Positions 9,913 through 18,973 of a DNA stretch of 64,000 nucleotides are shown here, in pieces; positions within the stretch are counted from its first letter, which is position 1, and every line of letters starts with the position of its first letter. The notes below the pieces were generated by a model. It saw nothing but the letters and a program-made list of their open reading frames with translations, made no database searches and was not told the DNA's origin. This DNA is from Entamoeba histolytica HM-1:IMSS (taxonomy: Eukaryota; Evosea; Mastigamoebida; Endamoebidae), in assembly GCF_000208925.1 (NCBI RefSeq), contig NW_001914877.1, positions 62,001-126,000 on the forward strand. Direction: 5' to 3'. Position numbers and translations under genes: made by a program.

Positions 9913-12069
9913 ATGGCAACAGAAGAACTTATACATAAAGACCAAACATTTAGTAAATATGTTTTTACTCATGAAGTTATGGAAAAAAGAATACCACGAA
10001 GCTCTTTTTTAAAATTAAAGAATCTTTTTGAGAATGGTGGTTCTTTAGACCAAGAAACTGCAGATGTTATTGCTTTTGGAATGAAAGAATGGGCTGAAGA
10101 ATTAGGTGCAAGTTGTTTTGCTCATTGGTTTCAACCTTTATCACAGACTACAGCCAGAAAATATGATAGTTTTCTTTCTGTTAAACATCAATGTTCTCGT
10201 CAACACATTTCTCATCTCCTCAGTGAGTTTACTGGAAAACAATTAATACAAGGAGAACCTGATGGATCTTCTTTTCCAAATGGTGGACTTAGAAATACGT
10301 CTCAAGCAAGAGGTTATTCAGCTTGGGACTATAACTCTCCAGTTTTTATTATTAAAGATGAATTTGGAGGTGTTTTGTATATTCCAGCAGTGTTCTGTTC
10401 AATTTTTGGTTTATCTCTTGACACAAAAACACCATTACTTAGAAGTGAAAAGGCAATTGATGAAACAGTTACAAATTGTATCAATATGTTACAACTAATT
10501 TATCAAGTACCAAGAAAGAATGAAGAACAACGAGTAAGTGTGACTGTTGGGCTTGAACAAGAATTCTTTTTGATTGATGAGAATCTTGCAAGAAAACGTG
10601 AGGATATAATGCAAGTAGGTAAAACTCTAAGCGGAAGACTCCCTGCACGAAACCAACAATTTAAAGACCATTATTGGGGAGTTATGCCTAAAAGAGTTAT
10701 TGATTGCTTAGCAGAAGTAAAGAAATCAATGTGGGAATTAGGAATTCCAGTGACAACTATTCATAACGAAGTTGCCCCAGCCCAATATGAAATGGCACCA
10801 ATTTTTGAACGAGGCAGTATTGCGTCTGACCATAATATGATTTGCATGGAAAGAATTGAAGCAATTGCTCAAAAACATGGCTTAAAAGTATTGTTTAATG
10901 AAAAGCCATTTGAAGGTGTTAATGGCTCAGGAAAACATTTAAATTGGGCACTATTTTCTAATGGTCAAAACCTTATGGATTTTGGTAATAGTGAGTATGA
11001 AAGAATTAGATTTTTGTTTTTAACTTCTGCACTACTTAAAGCAGTTGATGAACATTATGATTTAGTTCGTTCTGCAACAATCACTCCAGGCAATATTGAT
11101 AGGTTAGGTGGTTTTGAAGCCCCTCCTTCTTTTATTTCTGTTTTTGTAGGTGAAAAATTAGAAAGATGTATTGACGATATGCTTAGAGATGAAGATGACC
11201 TTGAATGTTCTCCTTTATTAGTAAATTTTGGTGTAGAAACATTACCCTCTTTCATCAGAGATCAGAGCGATAGAAATAGAACTTCTCCATTTGCATTTAT
11301 TGGTAATAGGTTTGAGTTTAGAGCTGTTGGGTCTTCCCAAAACCCAGCATGGCCAATGACCGTTATCAATACAATATTTGCTGTTGCTGTAGAAGAAATG
11401 ACCGAACAAGTCAAGAGTCTTAACAAATCTGGAATCAATGGAAGAGATGCTGTTGAAAAAGTGATTAAAGAAACTTTTAAACAACACAATAGAATTATTT
11501 ATAATGGCGATTGTTATAGTGATGACTACAAAACAGAAATGCAGAGAAGAGGGTTTAAACCATTAGAAACCACTTCTGATATTTTAAAAGAAGTTTTACA
11601 AGTCCGTAATATAAACACATTTGAAAAATTAAATATTCTGAGTAAACAAGAGACAGCCGCTCGTGTTGCTATCTGGGAAGATGTTTTTGTTGAAACATTA
11701 GCCATGCATGCCAAACTTCTTATTGAGATAACTCAAAGAAAATTTGCCCCAACAACTTTGAAAGAAGCAGCTAAAGAAGCTAAAGAATTAAAACTTCTTA
11801 AGAAAGGAGATGATAATGGCAGTGTTTTTAATGAGAGAATTAATACAATATTTGGTCTTGCTGAAGGTATGTTAAAACAATCCTGTAAATTGGCAGAAGA
11901 AGTAAAGACTCTTGAGACAATGTTAGAAGGAAGGTTGTCTTATTGTGAGTCTCATATCTTAAGTTCTACTCATGCTTTAAGAAGAATGATTGACAATGCA
12001 GAATGTTTAGTTGATGAAGAAACTTGGAACTATCCTTCCTATGAACAACTCTGGAACTCTCATTGCTAA
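9913..12069 (+). CDS. glutamine synthetase type III (GSIII)
   Basis: 718 residues, the length of the bacterial GlnN/GSIII class and about twice that of eukaryotic GSII. Class markers are present: the N-terminal HWFQPL segment followed by TARKYDSF; GLEQEFFLID carrying the metal-ligand glutamates; HNEVAPAQYEMAPIFE; the ATP-site NEKPFEGVNGSGKHLNWAL; and NRTSPFAFIGNRFEFRAVGSSQNPAWP. It makes glutamine from glutamate, ammonia and ATP in the cytosol. Entamoeba is known to use GSIII-type enzymes, usually explained by transfer from anaerobic bacteria such as Bacteroidetes. The gene has no intron and its codon use looks like its neighbours', so any transfer is old. It is convergent with the saposin-domain gene, with 76 bp between stops. 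Confidence 0.95.
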   Translation: MATEELIHKDQTFSKYVFTHEVMEKRIPRSSFLKLKNLFENGGSLDQETADVIAFGMKEWAEELGASCFAHWFQPLSQTTARKYDSFLSVKHQCSRQHISHLLSEFTGKQLIQGEPDGSSFPNGGLRNTSQARGYSAWDYNSPVFIIKDEFGGVLYIPAVFCSIFGLSLDTKTPLLRSEKAIDETVTNCINMLQLIYQVPRKNEEQRVSVTVGLEQEFFLIDENLARKREDIMQVGKTLSGRLPARNQQFKDHYWGVMPKRVIDCLAEVKKSMWELGIPVTTIHNEVAPAQYEMAPIFERGSIASDHNMICMERIEAIAQKHGLKVLFNEKPFEGVNGSGKHLNWALFSNGQNLMDFGNSEYERIRFLFLTSALLKAVDEHYDLVRSATITPGNIDRLGGFEAPPSFISVFVGEKLERCIDDMLRDEDDLECSPLLVNFGVETLPSFIRDQSDRNRTSPFAFIGNRFEFRAVGSSQNPAWPMTVINTIFAVAVEEMTEQVKSLNKSGINGRDAVEKVIKETFKQHNRIIYNGDCYSDDYKTEMQRRGFKPLETTSDILKEVLQVRNINTFEKLNILSKQETAARVAIWEDVFVETLAMHAKLLIEITQRKFAPTTLKEAAKEAKELKLLKKGDDNGSVFNERINTIFGLAEGMLKQSCKLAEEVKTLETMLEGRLSYCESHILSSTHALRRMIDNAECLVDEETWNYPSYEQLWNSHC

Positions 12070-12145
12070 AGAATTTATTTTTTCATTCTATTTTAGTTTT
12101 TTTACATATAAAAAAAGAATAATAACCGTTTTGAATTAAATTGTT

Positions 12146-15100
12146 TTAAATGCCACAAACTCCAATCTTCTTGCAAGCAGATGCAACTTTAAATTTAACT
12201 GGGTCAAACACTTTAACAGCAACTTCAGTTAATCTCATAGCAACATCAATACATCTAGCTTGGTTTTCTGGTAATTCTTTATTGCATCTATGATGAAGTC
12301 TTTCTAAAATTATACGATCTTCTTCCCTATTTCTTAATGAAACTTTGATTATTCTTCCAAGACTATGGCAATATCTGCAATTAATAATTCCTCCAGTACA
12401 AACAACTTTTGGTTTGACTGCATCTTGTAAGAATTTACGTGTTCTAATAGCTTCTTTCATTCTATGTGCATCTTCAAGACTTCTTTTTTCTAAACTTTCT
12501 ACTTCTTTATCTAATCTATTTAATTTTCTTTCAGCTCTTTGTTGTTTATGTGGAATTAATTCATATAAAGCAGCTCGTAATGTTTCTGGTCTTTTAGCAA
12601 TTAATTCAGCTTTTCTCTTCTTGTCTGATTCCATTCTCTTTTTCAATTGAATGAGATATTCTTTGTTCAATGCCAAATACTTCTTCATAATAATTGTTCT
12701 TTGATTTTCTAAGACGTTGATTTTCTTTTGGACATTTCTCTTAATCTTTTCAAGTGCAGCAACAACACCTCTAGCAATTACTTTTTCATTATCTGCAAGG
12801 AATGGAAGTCTTTGTTCTGCAACAGCAATTTTCTTCTCTAAACGAGTTAATTGGTGTCTAACATGTTTCAAAAGATGTTCATTCTTAATATATACTTTCT
12901 TCTGTTTATTGAATCGTTTTTTAATAATTCTGAATGATCGTGCCTCAGATCTTCTAACATATTCACTGTGAATCTTTTCTAATTTCTTATTGATCTTATA
13001 CAAAACAATTTGTAATTTATGTGCTTGTAAATAATTATACTTTCTGCTGAAGAGAATTCTACATTTCTTTATTTCACAAATTCCTTTTCTTAACTTTCTA
13101 GTGATTTTAGTATCTTGTTTAGCAAGTCTATTTAATTCAGCAATGACTTTAGATTTTCTAACTTCCCATTTAGTTTTGTATGCAAGGAATTCACTAATTT
13201 CGGCTTGATATAATTTATTATATTTAACCTTTAACATATCAACTTTTTGTGCTAATTTCTTTCTCATGCTTTCAAGTTTAACAAGTTTCATTGTTAATTT
13301 ACCATTTCTACCAAGGTATTGTCTTCTCTTCCATGGTTCTGTTGAACTAGTGGCTAACTCTTTATTCTTTTGAATCTTTCTAGAAATTACTCTAATTCCA
13401 TGTTTGGCTTCATGAAGAGCTGCTTTAGCTCTATGATAATCTATCTTAGTAACCATTAATCTTTGTCTCTTTTCTTCTGCAATAGCTTCATCAACTAATT
13501 TAATTTTCATTCTAAAGTCATTAATTTCAACTTTCAATGATTGGATTTCATTCTTAGCATTCTTGATAATATAATTCATTCTCTTTCTAGTAATAACTCC
13601 AGCACATGCCTTCTTAAATTTAGCAACTCGAATTGTATTCTTCAATTCTTTTACACTAGCTTTAAGAGATCTAACCATTGCTTTCATATGTTTGTATTCC
13701 TTAATAGCAATCATTCTCAATTTCTTATGCATCATACCAATTCTTAATTGATGCATTCTAATAGCTTTCATAGAATGTGAAATCTTTCTTGCAACATGTT
13801 TTAATCTTCTATAATTAATAGAAAGTCTCTTTCTTAATAATCTTTGATTAGCAGGACATAAGTCAAGTCTTCTACCGTACTTCTTCAATTGATGAATTCT
13901 ACCAACAACCTTCTTCTTATAAACTTCATATTCTTTAATACTTAATTTGTGTTCAGTAATTCTCATATTAGCATCAATGATTTTCAATTTCAATAATCCT
14001 CTCAAAATAGCATGAACTTTTTGAATAGAAATATTTTTCATATCTCTGATATCTTTCTTCAAATTATATACAGTACTCTTAGCTTGGAAGAATGCAAGTC
14101 TAGCTCCTTTAAGTGCAATAGCTTTCTTTTCTCTTTTAACAAGACTTCTAGCTCCATTGTATGCTCTTTCGGCTTTTTTGTATTGTCTCTTCAAATAACT
14201 GACTTGTCTCTTTGCACTTCTTAATGCTGCCTTCTTTATTTTCTTTTCAGCATGATACTTTTTATTATATTCTTTCATTTGTTGTTTCATTTTATTAATT
14301 TCTACTTTTCTAGCTTTTCTTTCAGCCTTTCTTCTTTTTAAAACTTCAATTCTTTTCTTAATCATCTTTTGTTTCTTCATCAAATATTCTCTTTGTGATG
14401 ATAATTTTCCTCTCTTTCTTTCTTCAACAACAACTGCAAGTCTTTCTTCAACATGTTTAATATGTTTTTCAACTTGGCTCAACATAGCAAAAACTTTAGC
14501 ATATCTCATAGCTTTCTTAACTAATTCAATTCTCTTATTTTGAATCTTCTTAGCATATTCTTGTTTTTGTTTTAATACATTAGCCAATTTAGCTCTTAAA
14601 TATTTACCAATACCTTGTAAATGAACAATCTTTCTTCTCATAATGGATTTCTTACTTTCTAATTGTTTCAATTGTCTTTTAATTCTATTTTCTTTAATAG
14701 TAAATTCACGAACAATCTTTCTTGCTTGATTCTTTTGGATTAATTGAAGAGCTCTCTTTTTAGTAAGATTAATTTTCTTTCCTTTTTTCATAGCTTTCAT
14801 TTCCATTTTTGTAATTTTAGCTTGCATAGATGTTCTAAGTTCTTTAATCTTTAAAATAGCAGCTTTCTTCTGAGAAATTAATTTTGTTCTTTTAATTTTA
14901 AGTGACTTGCGTGTTTTTGAATAAATATGAAGTCTTTTTTGAAGTCCTTCAATTTGGGTATTAATCTTTTTTAATTTACGATGAATCTTAGATGTTTTTC
15001 TATCAAATTGTCTCTTCTTAGCAACTTCTCTTAAGGCAATCTTTCTAGCAATCTTCTTTTCAATAGAACTTCTCATTTTCTCTGAGATTTGTGCCTTTTC

Positions 15101-15226
15101 TCTTTCATATTTATTATCATCTTCAAGTTCAAATTCTTCTCCTTCAATATTTACAGTATTTTCTACATCTTCTGCAAATATTTGGGCAATTAACATAAAG
15201 CAAAGTATGAGTTGCAATAATTTCAT
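12146..15226 (-). CDS. giant basic coiled-coil protein with C-terminal saposin-B domain (SAPLIP)
   Basis: 1026 residues. A signal peptide (MKLLQLILCFMLIAQIFA) is followed by an acidic patch at about 19-42, then roughly 880 residues of very K/R-rich helical sequence with few prolines and almost no cysteines. The last 85 residues form a SapB-type domain: CRYC, then single cysteines in HRCNKEL and ARCIDV, then ACKKIGVC, giving the six-cysteine pattern plus one extra Cys. Entamoeba encodes a family of SAPLIPs, some very long, related to the short amoebapores. This suggests a secretory or granule-targeted lipid-binding protein; whether it acts on membranes is not shown. The basic rod might bind anionic phospholipid or nucleic acid (inference). 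The antisense strand shows several shadow ORFs with no meaning. Confidence 0.85.
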   Translation of the reverse strand: MKLLQLILCFMLIAQIFAEDVENTVNIEGEEFELEDDNKYEREKAQISEKMRSSIEKKIARKIALREVAKKRQFDRKTSKIHRKLKKINTQIEGLQKRLHIYSKTRKSLKIKRTKLISQKKAAILKIKELRTSMQAKITKMEMKAMKKGKKINLTKKRALQLIQKNQARKIVREFTIKENRIKRQLKQLESKKSIMRRKIVHLQGIGKYLRAKLANVLKQKQEYAKKIQNKRIELVKKAMRYAKVFAMLSQVEKHIKHVEERLAVVVEERKRGKLSSQREYLMKKQKMIKKRIEVLKRRKAERKARKVEINKMKQQMKEYNKKYHAEKKIKKAALRSAKRQVSYLKRQYKKAERAYNGARSLVKREKKAIALKGARLAFFQAKSTVYNLKKDIRDMKNISIQKVHAILRGLLKLKIIDANMRITEHKLSIKEYEVYKKKVVGRIHQLKKYGRRLDLCPANQRLLRKRLSINYRRLKHVARKISHSMKAIRMHQLRIGMMHKKLRMIAIKEYKHMKAMVRSLKASVKELKNTIRVAKFKKACAGVITRKRMNYIIKNAKNEIQSLKVEINDFRMKIKLVDEAIAEEKRQRLMVTKIDYHRAKAALHEAKHGIRVISRKIQKNKELATSSTEPWKRRQYLGRNGKLTMKLVKLESMRKKLAQKVDMLKVKYNKLYQAEISEFLAYKTKWEVRKSKVIAELNRLAKQDTKITRKLRKGICEIKKCRILFSRKYNYLQAHKLQIVLYKINKKLEKIHSEYVRRSEARSFRIIKKRFNKQKKVYIKNEHLLKHVRHQLTRLEKKIAVAEQRLPFLADNEKVIARGVVAALEKIKRNVQKKINVLENQRTIIMKKYLALNKEYLIQLKKRMESDKKRKAELIAKRPETLRAALYELIPHKQQRAERKLNRLDKEVESLEKRSLEDAHRMKEAIRTRKFLQDAVKPKVVCTGGIINCRYCHSLGRIIKVSLRNREEDRIILERLHHRCNKELPENQARCIDVAMRLTEVAVKVFDPVKFKVASACKKIGVCGI

Positions 15227-15342
15227 TGCTCTAAAAAATATAATTTTAAGTTCTGTCTTATATTTTTTCCATTGATTTTTCTTATGTTAATTTTAAGAAA
15301 TTTAAAGTAAATCAACAAAAAAACAAAAAATGTAATTATATT

Positions 15343-17049
15343 TTATTTAGGAAGGTAAAAAGCCAAAGATTCTCTTCTTTTAAAATTATTATTTCTTAAT
15401 ACTTGTTGCCAAGCTGAAACTGATTGAAGAATATCTATTTTAGCTGCAGAAGATGGATATGAACTATTTTGCCACATTAAGAAAGTTCTTGGTTTAAGTA
15501 ATGGGTCAGTTATTGATTTTCCAACAATTTCTAATCCAAAACAAGCGTCTAAGAATGGTCTAAATTTTTCTCCTTTTTTCTTTAGTAAAGAAGTTTTTAA
15601 AGAAGTAATTTGATTTAGTTCATCTGATGAAAGATATAATTTACAAAATTGTAATTTTGCACCATAAACTACAGTCGAACCTTTTTTCTCTTTTTTACAG
15701 AGAATTAATACGTCTGTAAAAATGATTAAAGTTAATGCTTTCACTCTATGTTTGTAATAAACAAATACATCATATTCAGAAATAAAACTTCTTGCAGCAT
15801 TTACAAATTCTTCTCCAATAATTTTCTCAAAATTTGTTATTGTAAGATTATATTCTTTTAGTAAATCCATTTGCTTTTGTTTCTTTTTTGAGTCATTAAT
15901 AAGTTTTCCTAATCCATCAATCTTTTCTTTTAATAATGCCAAGTTATTTGACCACTGATTTCGTTGAGTCCATTTACAAAGGTCTTTTACTAACATAACA
16001 TATCTTGGAATTCTTTGAACAGGAAGAATTAATAATGAAAGAATTCCATTAGAACTCATTGGTTTAATTGTGGTATTATCACACATATCATGAAAGAGCT
16101 TATTTTCTTTTAATTCATTTTCAGCAGTAGTCCTTGCGTTATCATAATTATTTACAAACGATGAATATAACTTAAAGACATCTACAAATTTTAAGAAACA
16201 CTTAACCATTTGTTCAAACCTTAAATCTTCATTTCCATCTTCAATACTTTTAGCTTCACCATAAATGTCATTTAACTCAATTTGAAACTTTTTATTTGTA
16301 AAATAAATTGACTTAATACCTGCAAAAATAATATCACATGTTTTTTTAGGAAGTATAGATTTATTGTAACATGGTTCCATATATTCTTCCATAAGGATTT
16401 TTAAGTTTGTTACATATGTTGTTTCTGAAGATAATAATTCTTTGACAACTTTGAATCGTTCTTGTTTGTTTTTTATCCCATGAATAATGGAACTTTGCCT
16501 TTTTGTAATTCCATTTACAAAACCAGAATTATGTCTTGAACCAAGTTTTGACGTTCTTTTAGTGATTGATATTCTATTTAACTCTTTTCTATTAAGAAAA
16601 AAATTCTGAGTTTCGTTAGATTGATACCTTGTGATTGTTTTTCTTTTCTCTTGATTTATATCATCAAGAATAAGAGTACTTCTCTTTTTATTAAGAAAAG
16701 ATGGGTGATGTGACATTTTTGATGAGTCTTGAATTACTATTTGTCCTTTTGTTTTAGTTTTTGAAATGCTTTGTCTTACATTTTCATTATCCCATTTTTC
16801 AATATTTACCGATGTGGTAAAAGGGTTAATTGTTTGACTGAGTCGTTTGTCATTTATAGGTAAAGTCATTTGTTCACTGTAGTTTATTACTTTGTTTACT
16901 GGCAAAGAATATCTTGGAACAATAGAAGTTCTTTGAGAACGAGATGGGACGTCAGTTTTTGTAGAAATTTGATATACCCTTGTTGGAAAGGCTGTCATTG
17001 AAACTGAGAGTAATTGAAAATAAGTATCTTCGTTGTATTCTATTGACAT
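15343..17049 (-). CDS. RhoGEF (DH-PH) protein
   Basis: 568 residues. About 185 N-terminal residues are basic and Ser/Thr-rich, probably disordered. A Dbl-homology domain lies at about 190-375. Its conserved helix 1 starts VVKELLSSETTYVTNLKIL, and its later helix carries the signature LLILPVQRIPRYVMLVKDL. A PH domain follows at about 395-545 with strand text DVFVYYKHRVKALTLIIFTDVLILCKK. The protein should load GTP on Rho/Rac GTPases, which in Entamoeba drive actin remodelling, motility and phagocytosis. It starts 161 bp from the divergent small secreted-protein gene at 17211. Assignment is firm at domain level; the target GTPase cannot be told from sequence. Confidence 0.92.
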   Translation of the reverse strand: MSIEYNEDTYFQLLSVSMTAFPTRVYQISTKTDVPSRSQRTSIVPRYSLPVNKVINYSEQMTLPINDKRLSQTINPFTTSVNIEKWDNENVRQSISKTKTKGQIVIQDSSKMSHHPSFLNKKRSTLILDDINQEKRKTITRYQSNETQNFFLNRKELNRISITKRTSKLGSRHNSGFVNGITKRQSSIIHGIKNKQERFKVVKELLSSETTYVTNLKILMEEYMEPCYNKSILPKKTCDIIFAGIKSIYFTNKKFQIELNDIYGEAKSIEDGNEDLRFEQMVKCFLKFVDVFKLYSSFVNNYDNARTTAENELKENKLFHDMCDNTTIKPMSSNGILSLLILPVQRIPRYVMLVKDLCKWTQRNQWSNNLALLKEKIDGLGKLINDSKKKQKQMDLLKEYNLTITNFEKIIGEEFVNAARSFISEYDVFVYYKHRVKALTLIIFTDVLILCKKEKKGSTVVYGAKLQFCKLYLSSDELNQITSLKTSLLKKKGEKFRPFLDACFGLEIVGKSITDPLLKPRTFLMWQNSSYPSSAAKIDILQSVSAWQQVLRNNNFKRRESLAFYLPK

Positions 17050-17210
17050 AGAAGAGATTTTAAGAATATTGAGATTAGAGAAAAGTGTAGAACAATAAAA
17101 TAAATTCTATTGCTTGGGGAAGAGAGATTAAAGAAGAATGAAAAAGAAATAAAAAATGAAAAGAAAAAAAGAAAAGAAAACTAAAAAAATCATAATTTTA
17201 TAAATAATAC

Positions 17211-17591
17211 ATGAGAATGTTTATTTGGTTAGCTTTTCTAATTGGTGTTTTTGCACTTAATCTTAGAGATAGTCTTGATGATTTTTTAGATAACTTAGAT
17301 AATGATGAACTATTTCATGAAGAAGATGAATATAATGAAGATGAAGAATATAACTTAGAAGATGAACTTGAAGAAGAGGAAGATGAAATGGATTATGAGT
17401 CGTATGAAAATGATGATGATATGTATGAAGATTTGGATGAAAATGAATTTGATTTACAACAAGTTGATGTTCAATTTCCATTTTCAAAAGAAGTTGAAGG
17501 AAATACCCCATCAACAATATTTGATAGTGCAGAACGATTATTAGTAGAACTTCAAATACCAGCATTTGCTGGATTACGACCAGTTTATTAA
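17211..17591 (+). CDS. small secreted, very acidic protein
   Basis: 126 residues with a cleavable signal peptide (MRMFIWLAFLIGVFA), then about 60 residues dominated by Asp and Glu (EEDEYNEDEEYNLEDELEEE region). A less charged C-terminal part has VQFPFSKEV and LVELQIPAFAGLRPVY. There are no cysteines. It could bind calcium at low affinity or pair with basic partners in the secretory pathway (inference). No family recognised. The complementary-strand ORF over the same bases is an artefact of the GA-rich repeats. Confidence 0.7.
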   Translation: MRMFIWLAFLIGVFALNLRDSLDDFLDNLDNDELFHEEDEYNEDEEYNLEDELEEEEDEMDYESYENDDDMYEDLDENEFDLQQVDVQFPFSKEVEGNTPSTIFDSAERLLVELQIPAFAGLRPVY

Positions 17592-17686
17592 AATTTAAAT
17601 TATTAATTCTTCTTAATAATTTTTATTATAATTTAATAGTTTTAGTTAATAATTAAAACGAATAATCATATAAAAAAGATGTTTAT

Positions 17687-18634
17687 TTAAAATGTTTCTG
17701 AGAAACGATTATATCGCTTTTTTTGAATAAATTCATAAATGAAAATAGCAACTACCATCAATACAATAATTGCCATAATCACTACAGTGACAATACCAAA
17801 CCACATCCAGAGTTGCCAGTCTTCATGTTCTTCTTCACCATCTCCAATTTTTGTAATATTTAACAAAAACATTCTTTCTTTTTCTGAGGTTGAGAGAAAT
17901 CCAACATGAATATTTAGTGTTAAATCTGGATGTATTTCTATTTCTAAACGAGAACCAACTCCATTAAAACATTGAATATCAGCTGTTTGAAATGAATTAA
18001 TAGTCTTTATACATTTATCTCCATTAGTTACAAAGATACCAGTAACTTCTTCACTATAACCACATGTATTTATTTCAAGAATATCATCAGTGTTTGATTT
18101 AATTTGATAAGTATATCCATAAAGATTATTATATGAAGTTGTTTCAAATTGACAACTATCTGAAGAAGACATAAGTAAAGATGGGACAGTTGCCATATGA
18201 AAAAAGGGGTAATCAGAAATAGTTCCAATAGTATCATTTTGTTGTGGGATATATTTTAATGAAAACTTAATTGATTGATTTTCTACTAATGCAGTAGATG
18301 AAATAACAATGACTCTATATTGAAGTGTTGTTGTAATATTTATATCTTTATTTTTCTCTAATAAAATACATTCTTTTGAAGAACTACTTTGTAACATTAC
18401 TGTAAACTCTAAAGAAGAAGTAGTTTCATAATTAATAACTGTTTCTTTAGGTGAATCAAAAATAAATGAAGCAGCATAGACATTTTCTATAGATTTTGAA
18501 CATTCAGTAATATTAACAGTTTCACTACTCAAATTTGTACTTATTTCAATAGGAAGATTAATTGGAGTACTTGTAGGTAATGTCCCTAAACTTTCAATAA
18601 TCAATAGATTGAATAACAAAAAATTAATTATCAT
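17687..18634 (-). CDS. type I single-pass membrane protein, unknown
   Basis: 315 residues: signal peptide (about 1-17), ectodomain of about 240 residues with several N-glycosylation sequons (NLSSETVN, NQSIKF, NITKIG) and paired cysteines, one strong transmembrane helix (MWFGIVTVVIMAIIVLMVVA) and a short basic tail ending KKRYNRFSETF. The tail has an aromatic YNRF that could serve as a sorting signal. The ectodomain reads as beta-rich Ser/Thr repeats with no named domain. It is probably at the plasma membrane or in endosomes. Family unknown. Confidence 0.75.
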   Translation of the reverse strand: MIINFLLFNLLIIESLGTLPTSTPINLPIEISTNLSSETVNITECSKSIENVYAASFIFDSPKETVINYETTSSLEFTVMLQSSSSKECILLEKNKDINITTTLQYRVIVISSTALVENQSIKFSLKYIPQQNDTIGTISDYPFFHMATVPSLLMSSSDSCQFETTSYNNLYGYTYQIKSNTDDILEINTCGYSEEVTGIFVTNGDKCIKTINSFQTADIQCFNGVGSRLEIEIHPDLTLNIHVGFLSTSEKERMFLLNITKIGDGEEEHEDWQLWMWFGIVTVVIMAIIVLMVVAIFIYEFIQKKRYNRFSETF

Positions 18635-18965
18635 TTATTTTTTTAAGATCGTTTTGTTTTTATTTTTAAAATATTTCAAGAACTTTTTGATGTATTAATA
18701 AAGATCTCATAATATTTAACAGATTTTTTTTTTTAAAATGAAAACCCTCAATAATTTGTCATTTGAATGGGGAAAAAATAGAATCGTAAAATAAATATAA
18801 AAGAAATACTAAAAAGGAATTAAACAAAATCAAAAAAAAAGGAATAAATACGTGTTGATATATGTTGCCACGATATAGTAAAAAGAATAACAAAACATAA
18901 TTAATTACTGAAAATAGATTTACCCTATTATAATAAAAAGGGAAGATGAAGAAATAAGATTATCT

Positions 18966-18973
18966 AAAATTCA
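18966..18973 (+). promoter_or_regulatory. initiator element abutting the glutamyl-tRNA synthetase ATG
   Basis: AAAATTCA lies directly before the ATG at 18974 and matches the Entamoeba initiator consensus AAAAATTCA in eight of nine positions. It implies an extremely short 5' leader. Confidence 0.5.

Noticed and set aside
12345..14224. Plus-strand ORFs opposite the saposin-domain gene
   Set aside because: Shadows of the K/R-rich coding strand; they read as F/L/S-rich with no domain.
17263..17565. 100-codon minus ORF over the acidic gene
   Set aside because: His/Leu-rich translation of GA repeats; the plus-strand protein has a signal peptide and a sensible end.
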